From contig NZ_SAUH01000001.1 in the NCBI RefSeq assembly GCF_004193175.1, forward strand, positions 3,226,501-3,290,500: 64,000 nt of DNA, read 5' to 3'. Positions within the stretch are counted from its first letter, which is position 1. Every line of letters starts with the position of its first letter. Source of the stretch: Streptomyces sp. RFCAC02. Its GTDB lineage: Bacteria; Actinomycetota; Actinomycetes; Streptomycetales; Streptomycetaceae. Of the stretch, positions 59,026-64,000 are shown one piece after another. The notes beneath the pieces were generated by a model that was given only the letters and a program-made list of their open reading frames with translations, ran no database searches and had not been told where the DNA came from. The position numbers were made by a program, and so were the translations under genes.

Positions 59026-60871
59026 CCTGCGCCTGCGGCTGCTCGGCGTGTCGCTCGCCGTGGCCTGCCTGTCGGTCGTCGCCACCGCGCTGCTCGCCAC
59101 CTACGGCACGGGCGCCCGGCTGCGCGAGGAGATCGAGAGCAGCGCCTCGCTGCTGGAGACCGACAGCATCATCCACGACGCCCTGCTCGACTACGCCGAG
59201 GAGCACCGCGACTGGGACGGCGTCGAGGCGCTCGTCGCCGACCTCGGGCTGCGCACCGGACGGCGGATCGAGCTGACCGCGTCCGACGGCACGACCATCG
59301 CCGACTCCGCCGAACTCCTCGGACAGAGCGGCTCCGGGCGGCCGTCCACGCCCTCGGCCCGCATCGACGCCGCCGACCCGCCCGACCTGCTCACCGGCGC
59401 CGGGGACACCGGCGGCACCCGGGTGCCGGCCGGGGCGGGATCGGGACAGGTGATGATCGCCTACAACGGCTGGCGGCTGACCGACACGGAACGGCAGGAC
59501 CGGCAGGCGCTGGCCGACCGGGCGGTCTCCTGCCTGGCGGACCTCGGGCTCGACGCCGTCGTCGTCGACACCGCGACGGCCGGGGTCTGGCCGCACGGTG
59601 CCCGCAGCCAGCGGTTCTCGGCCCCCGGTGACGTCGAATCGTCCGAGTCGGCGGCCGACGCGTGCCTGCCGGACGGTCTGTACGAGCCGGGCGTCGTCGC
59701 GGAGGAGGTGAACGCGCGGGCCATGGAGCTGGCCACCGCGTGCCTCGACGAGCGGGGCCTCGCCTACGAGGTCGGCACGTCCGACTCCGGTCTGCGCCTG
59801 GTCCGGCCGGCGGACGGCGCCGACCGCTCCGCCGCCTTCATGGTGTGCGAGGACGCCGCGCTGACGGAGGCGACCCGGCCGTACGTCGCGCCGCCGGCGG
59901 AGCTGTACCTCGGCACCAGCGACCGGTTCGCGCCGTTCTCGGCCGAGGGCTGGTGGCGCACGGCCGTCACCGCCGCCGGCGTCCTGCTGGCCGCGACCCT
60001 CGTCACCGTGCTCGCCGTACGGCGCGTGGTGCGGCCGATCCTCGCGCTGACCGGCGCGGCGCAGCGGATGGGGGCCGGCGACCGCTCGGCCCGCGTGCCG
60101 GTGCGCGGCAACGACGAGGTGACCCGGCTGGCCGACGCGTTCAACGCCATGGCCGCGTCGATCGAGACCGGCGACCGGCAGCGCAAGGCCCTGGTCAGCG
60201 ACATCGCGCACGAGCTGCGCACCCCGCTGACCAACGTCCGCAGCCTCCTGGAGGCCGTCGAGGACGGCGTGCTGCCGCTGGACGGCGAGCTGATCGCGTC
60301 CCTGATGGAGGAGTCCGTCCTGCTGGAACGGCTCGTCGGCGACCTGCAGGACCTCGCCCTGGCCGACGCGGGGATGCTGCGCGTGCACCCCGAGGAACGC
60401 GACGCGGCCGACCTGGCCGGGCAGGCGGCGGCCGCGCACCGGGCGCGCGCCGAGGCGTCCGGCGTACGGATCCGGGTGACCGCGCCCGACGAGCCGGTGA
60501 CGGTGTACGCCGACCCGGCCCGGCTCCGGCAGGCGCTCGGGAACCTCGTGGCCAACGCCGTCACCCACACCGCCGACGGCGGACTCGTGGAGGTCGCGCT
60601 GCGCCCCGACGGCGACGAGGTGGTCCTCACCGTGACCGACACCGGGTGCGGCATCGCGCCGGAGCACCTGCCGCACGTCTTCGACCGCTTCTACCGGGCG
60701 GACCCGTCCCGCAGCCGCGCCACCGGTGGCAGCGGCCTCGGTCTCGCCATCACCAGGCACCTGGTGGAGGCGCACGGCGGCCGGGTCGCGGCGAGCAGCA
60801 CGCCGGGGCGCGGGTCGGAGTTCACGATCCGCCTGCCGGGTGCCGCGCCGCCGGTCACCGCGGTGCCGTGA
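59015..60871 (+). CDS. Sensor histidine kinase
   Basis: A 618-residue kinase. Transmembrane helices at about 8-30 and 315-340 enclose a large extracytoplasmic sensor (about 30-315) containing four Cys (SCLADLGLD, DACLPDGLY, TACLDERGLA, MVCEDAAL). HAMP follows, then SDIAHELRTPLTNVR with phospho-acceptor His399, N-box NLVANAVTHT, G1 DTGCGIAPEH and G2 GGSGLGLAI. The Cys-rich sensor motif CLDERG resembles the lipoprotein's CMRENG, suggesting the two may interact or share an origin. Overlaps the convergent reductase gene by 17 bases. Confidence 0.95.
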   Translation: MRRSLRLRLLGVSLAVACLSVVATALLATYGTGARLREEIESSASLLETDSIIHDALLDYAEEHRDWDGVEALVADLGLRTGRRIELTASDGTTIADSAELLGQSGSGRPSTPSARIDAADPPDLLTGAGDTGGTRVPAGAGSGQVMIAYNGWRLTDTERQDRQALADRAVSCLADLGLDAVVVDTATAGVWPHGARSQRFSAPGDVESSESAADACLPDGLYEPGVVAEEVNARAMELATACLDERGLAYEVGTSDSGLRLVRPADGADRSAAFMVCEDAALTEATRPYVAPPAELYLGTSDRFAPFSAEGWWRTAVTAAGVLLAATLVTVLAVRRVVRPILALTGAAQRMGAGDRSARVPVRGNDEVTRLADAFNAMAASIETGDRQRKALVSDIAHELRTPLTNVRSLLEAVEDGVLPLDGELIASLMEESVLLERLVGDLQDLALADAGMLRVHPEERDAADLAGQAAAAHRARAEASGVRIRVTAPDEPVTVYADPARLRQALGNLVANAVTHTADGGLVEVALRPDGDEVVLTVTDTGCGIAPEHLPHVFDRFYRADPSRSRATGGSGLGLAITRHLVEAHGGRVAASSTPGRGSEFTIRLPGAAPPVTAVP

Positions 60872-61886
60872 GGCCGTGGCGGCGTGCGCCGAGGACGCGC
60901 GCGGACACCTCGGCCTCGTTCGCGGCGCCGAAGACGTCCGTCCCGGCACGCGCCACCGCGGCGTCGGTGTCCGCCTCGACCAGGTCGGCGTTGACCGACA
61001 TCGCCGCGCGCACGCCGGCCGCCTGGGCCACGGGGAGGGTGGCGCGCGGGTCCGTGACGTTGCCCGCCGCCCACACCCCGGGGGCGGCGGTCCGGCCGTC
61101 GGCGTCCGCCGGCACCGAGGTGCCCATGGGGTGTTCGGCCGGGGTCACGCCGAGGCCGGTGAGGAGGTCGCCGCGTGCCACGGACCGCGGCGCGACCGCC
61201 AGGGCCGTCACCGGGACGCGGTGGCCCGATGCCAGCCGGACGGCCGTCAGCCGGTCGTCCGTCACATCGAGGCCCGTGACCTTGCCGTCCACGACCTGGA
61301 CGCCGCGCGCCGCCAGGCGTTCCCACTGCTCCGGCGCCGGATCGTCCCCGGTGTGCAGGAACAGGGTCACCCGCGGCGACCACTGCCGGAACAGCAGCGC
61401 CTGGTGCACGGACCGCGGCGTGCCGCCGAGGACGCCGATCGCCGTGTCGCGCACCTCCCAGCCGTGGCAGTACGGGCAGTGCAGCACGTCGCGCCCCCAC
61501 CGTTCCCGCAGCCCCGGCACGTCCGGCAGCTCGTCGGTCAGGCCCGTCGTCACCAGCAGGCGCCGGGCGCGGAGGACGCGGCCGGCGTCGGTCGTGACGG
61601 CGAACCCGCCGTCGGCGCGGCGTGCCGACACGGCGCGGCCGTCCACGACGCGCCCGCCGTAGCCGGTGACCTCGTCGCGGCCGGCGCGCAGCAGTTCCAG
61701 CGGCGGGACGCCGTCGCGCGACAGCAGTCCGTGCGCCGCGTCGGCGGGCGCGTTGCGCGGCTCGCCGGAGTCGAGCACGGTGACGGAGCGCCGGGCGCGC
61801 ACGAGGGTCAGCGCCGCCGACAGCCCGGCCGGGCCGCCGCCGATCACCAGGACGTCCGATGGGGCGGAACTCTTCGTGTCAGTCAT
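60855..61886 (-). CDS. Thioredoxin-reductase-like FAD oxidoreductase
   Basis: A 343-residue NAD(P)/FAD-dependent reductase. FAD-binding VLVIGGGPAGLSAALTL near residue 12, redox-active CPYC at Cys137-Cys140, NAD(P)-binding VLGGTPRSVHQ, and ATGD-like AAGNVTDPRATL at the second FAD motif. Lengths and CPYC fit the short TrxR-like subgroup rather than true TrxB (CAT/VC), so partner thiol is unknown. ATG at 61886; the longer upstream extension lacks homology. Confidence 0.87.
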   Translation of the reverse strand: MTDTKSSAPSDVLVIGGGPAGLSAALTLVRARRSVTVLDSGEPRNAPADAAHGLLSRDGVPPLELLRAGRDEVTGYGGRVVDGRAVSARRADGGFAVTTDAGRVLRARRLLVTTGLTDELPDVPGLRERWGRDVLHCPYCHGWEVRDTAIGVLGGTPRSVHQALLFRQWSPRVTLFLHTGDDPAPEQWERLAARGVQVVDGKVTGLDVTDDRLTAVRLASGHRVPVTALAVAPRSVARGDLLTGLGVTPAEHPMGTSVPADADGRTAAPGVWAAGNVTDPRATLPVAQAAGVRAAMSVNADLVEADTDAAVARAGTDVFGAANEAEVSARVLGARRHGLTAPR

Positions 61887-62014
61887 GCAGCCACCGTGCG
61901 GTACGAGGTGCGGGAATGGCGAATGGGATTGCCGATACGGCAAACGACGGCCGGGGAGCGGCGGCCCCCGTCGCCGCCGCTCCCCGGCTCCCCTCCTGCG
62001 TCAGGCGGTCCCGG

Positions 62015-62407
62015 TCATACGCAGTTCACCCACCTGTTCGAGGCGATGCCGTAGGTGCGGAAGACGGAGTCGGTGCTGAGCGTGTAGGCGTCCCCGCGGT
62101 CGATCGTCATCGAGTAGCCGGAGTAGTTCCTGCCGGTGTAAATCGTGACGTCGCACGAGTTGCCGTGGTTGTAGACCGACTTGGGCGCGGAGAACGAGGG
62201 GGACGACGTGAGGTCCGTGTTGTTCTCGTACACCCGGCCGGGCGTCCCGCCGAAGTTCGTCTGCTGGTAGGCGCACAGCGCGCCGGCCGGGCAGTCCGAC
62301 TTGGCCGCGTACGCCTGCGGCGCGGCGACGCCGAGAAGGGCGGCGGCGATGACGGCGGCGCCCGTGAGGCCGGCGGCACGGGCGCGGACGGTGGTGGACA
62401 GGGACAT
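62015..62407 (-). CDS. Secreted peptidase-inhibitor-family I36-like protein
   Basis: A 130-residue secreted protein: signal peptide (AAVIAAALLGVAAPQAYAA), then a beta/gamma-crystallin-like domain (CPAGALCAYQQTNFGG; YNHGNSCDVTIYTGRNYSG) with four cysteines. This resembles the Streptomyces I36 metalloproteinase inhibitor SMPI. ATG at 62407 with GGAGACC upstream is chosen as it starts the signal peptide. Confidence 0.82.
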   Translation of the reverse strand: MSLSTTVRARAAGLTGAAVIAAALLGVAAPQAYAAKSDCPAGALCAYQQTNFGGTPGRVYENNTDLTSSPSFSAPKSVYNHGNSCDVTIYTGRNYSGYSMTIDRGDAYTLSTDSVFRTYGIASNRWVNCV

Positions 62408-62628
62408 GCGGTCTCCGTTCGTCGTGCTGACCCGATGAGCGTGCGGCCACCGGCGCCCGCTGCGCCAGGGACCCGGGCGATGTGGGGCGATCACGGGACG
62501 GGACGGCCCCGACCTGCGGCGATACCTTCCCCGAAGGGCGTTCGGCGGGACGCCGGGACGGCCGCGCGAGGCTCGCTCCTTCCGGCGCCGCTCTGGCATG
62601 CTGGCGTCGACCGGACGCAAGGGGGGAC

Positions 62629-63381
62629 ATGTCCAGGTGGAAGGACCTGCCGGCGACGCTCGACCCGGCACTCGCGCGGCTCGTCGTGCGCCTGCGCGAG
62701 CACAAGGACCGCAGCGGACTGAGCATCGCGGCCCTCGCGGCGAGGACGGGATACGGCAGATCGTCGTGGGACCGCTATCTCAACGGCAGGGCACTGCCGC
62801 CCGACGGTGCCGTCGAGGCGCTCGCGCGCGTCTGCGACGCGGACGCCGCCCCCCTCCTCGTGCTGCGGGAACTCGCCGCCGGGCACGAGCCGGTGGAGGA
62901 GCCGGCGGACGAGGCCCCCGCGCCGCCGCGTCCCGCCGTGCCGTGGACCGCCATCCTGCTCTCCAACGTCGCCACGGCCCTCGTGACCCTGGCCGTCCTG
63001 ATGCTCGTCGCGCCCTGGGAGCACGGCGCCGCGCAGGTCGCCGACGAGAAGCCGTACACGGGACCCGTCCACCCCGAACTCGGCATGTTCGCCTACGCGG
63101 CGGGCACCACGTACGAGTGCGACGTCGAACGGGACGACGAGGACGGACTGCTGTACGCGGGCTACAGCGGCACCCACACCGAGTTCCTCCAGCGGGACGC
63201 GTCGCGCTGGTCCGTGGTCGAGGCCCAGTGCCTGCTGGAACACCACGGCGTCTCGCCCGGTGTCGTGGACGGCTCCTTCGGCAGCAACACCGAGCGCGCC
63301 GTGCGGCGGCTCCAGGACGAGGCGGGCATCGCGGTCGACGGCATGATCGGCCCCGACACGTGGAAGGCCCTGCGCACGTGA
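62629..63381 (+). CDS. HTH-transmembrane protein with peptidoglycan-binding domain
   Basis: A 250-residue protein: XRE-like helix-turn-helix (LSIAALAARTGYGRSSWDRY and LNGRALPP), an acidic-Pro linker, one transmembrane helix (TAILLSNVATALVTLAVLML), an extracytoplasmic region with a Cys pair, and a C-terminal PG_binding_1 domain (LLEHHGVSPGVVDGSFGSNT; MIGPDTWKAL). A cytoplasmic DNA-binding head with a wall-binding tail suggests a membrane-tethered regulator sensing the cell wall. ATG at 62629 after GGGGGG. Its stop overlaps the next gene's GTG by four bases. Confidence 0.88.
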   Translation: MSRWKDLPATLDPALARLVVRLREHKDRSGLSIAALAARTGYGRSSWDRYLNGRALPPDGAVEALARVCDADAAPLLVLRELAAGHEPVEEPADEAPAPPRPAVPWTAILLSNVATALVTLAVLMLVAPWEHGAAQVADEKPYTGPVHPELGMFAYAAGTTYECDVERDDEDGLLYAGYSGTHTEFLQRDASRWSVVEAQCLLEHHGVSPGVVDGSFGSNTERAVRRLQDEAGIAVDGMIGPDTWKALRT

Positions 63382-64000
63382 ACGACCGGGGCGCCGGGGG
63401 GCCGCCGGCCGAGTGCGTACGGCTCGCGGCGACCCTGCGCGAACTGCGCGCGGCCACCGGGCTGAGCATGGCCGCGCTCGCGGCCAGGACCCCGTACAGC
63501 AAGTCGTCGTGGGAGCGGTACCTGAACGGGCGCACGGTGCCGCCCCGGCAGGCGGTGGAGGAGCTGTGCGCGCTCGCCGGGGCGCCGCCACAGCGGCCCC
63601 TCGCGCTGTGGGAACTGGCCGAGTCCGCGTGGAGCGGCCGGGACGCGCGGCAGGCGCGGCCCGCCGTGGCGCGGGACGCGGCGCCGCCCGCCCGGCCGCG
63701 CGTCCCGCGCGCGTACGCCGTGGGCCTCGCCTGCCTGTCGCTCATCGCCGCCGGGACGCTGCTCGTCCTGACCCGGACCGGCGGGGACGACGGGCCGGAA
63801 CACGCCGGGGCGGTCGTCGTGCCGGCGGGCTGCCGGGGTGACGCCTGCACGGGCCGGGACCCCGAGGAACTGGAGTGCTCCACGGCGGCGCAACCCCCCG
63901 TCACCCTCGGCGAACAGCGCCTCCACGGAACGGTCGTGAAAGTGCGGCACTCCGAGCTGTGCGGGACGGTGTGGGCGCGCGTCGACCGGGGCGCGGCCGG
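63378..64000 (+). CDS. HTH-transmembrane protein with DUF2690, cut by the window end
   Basis: The frame from GTG 63378 runs open to 64000 (207 codons visible). It has the same helix-turn-helix as the previous gene (LSMAALAARTPYSKSSWERY), a transmembrane helix (VGLACLSLIAAGTLLVL), and a Cys-rich outer part (CRGDACTGRDPEELEC; ELCGTVWARV) typical of DUF2690. A paralogue of its neighbour with a different outer domain, translationally coupled to it. Confidence 0.86.
   Translation, partial: MNDRGAGGPPAECVRLAATLRELRAATGLSMAALAARTPYSKSSWERYLNGRTVPPRQAVEELCALAGAPPQRPLALWELAESAWSGRDARQARPAVARDAAPPARPRVPRAYAVGLACLSLIAAGTLLVLTRTGGDDGPEHAGAVVVPAGCRGDACTGRDPEELECSTAAQPPVTLGEQRLHGTVVKVRHSELCGTVWARVDRGAA

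Overview
The window is high-GC actinobacterial DNA that looks like Streptomyces or a very close relative. The case rests on a block that matches, from my memory of Streptomyces chromosomes, one conserved gene neighbourhood: crp, nth, a CoA-pyrophosphatase-type NUDIX, a MarP-type protease, acs, an HAD phosphatase, 6C RNA, ssd plus a tad-type secretion cluster, a DUF1998 helicase, bldG with its ATP-binding partner, topA, tmk fused to a transporter-like domain, and holB. GTG starts, four-base start/stop overlaps and strong GC hairpin terminators are used throughout.

Region 1 (1-2270) is foreign: clearly AT-richer, with a DUF3800 gene followed by a retron-type reverse transcriptase. It ends exactly at the 3' half of a tRNA-Pro(CGG) gene, and the natural terminator of that tRNA follows. 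I read this as the right end of an integrated element whose cargo is a retron with a DUF3800 effector; the remainder of the element and the intact tRNA should lie to the left of the window.

Region 2 (2551-40606) is core chromosome: nucleotide and redox housekeeping (two NUDIX enzymes, a metallo-hydrolase, Crp, endonuclease III), acetate activation (Acs), a SulP transporter fused to a carbonic anhydrase, the tad/Flp-like cluster, the BldG anti-sigma switch, topoisomerase I, thymidylate kinase, DNA polymerase III delta prime, and a tRNA-Thr(CGT).

Region 3 (40681-46070) starts just past tRNA-Thr. A tightly overlapping minus-strand operon (HAD, radical SAM, small P-loop kinase, methyltransferase, CYTH) faces away from an HTH/DUF5919-like plus NUDIX pair; a frameshifted HD-domain gene follows. 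I do not recognise this combination as a described pathway.

Region 4 (46229-54339) holds two divergent operons around a 106-base gap: a minus-strand set of small proteins and DUF3592-like membrane proteins, one of which is apparently broken by frameshifts, and a plus-strand triad of two unknown proteins plus a 961-residue TPR-CHAT protease-like protein with an intact His/Cys pair. A MerR/DUF433 regulator closes the region.

Region 5 (54541-60871) is a MacB-type ABC export operon with a repeat-containing lipoprotein, divergent from an OmpR-type two-component system; the shared promoter has two sets of 11-base-phased direct repeats. The window ends (60855-64000) with a thioredoxin-reductase-like enzyme, a secreted I36-type inhibitor and two tandem HTH-transmembrane paralogues, the second cut by the window edge.

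No CRISPR array, insertion sequence, rRNA or phage structural gene was seen. The best candidates for undescribed biology are the CHAT triad with its divergent neighbour operon, the tRNA-Thr-adjacent CYTH/radical-SAM operon, and the retron at the tRNA-Pro attachment site.
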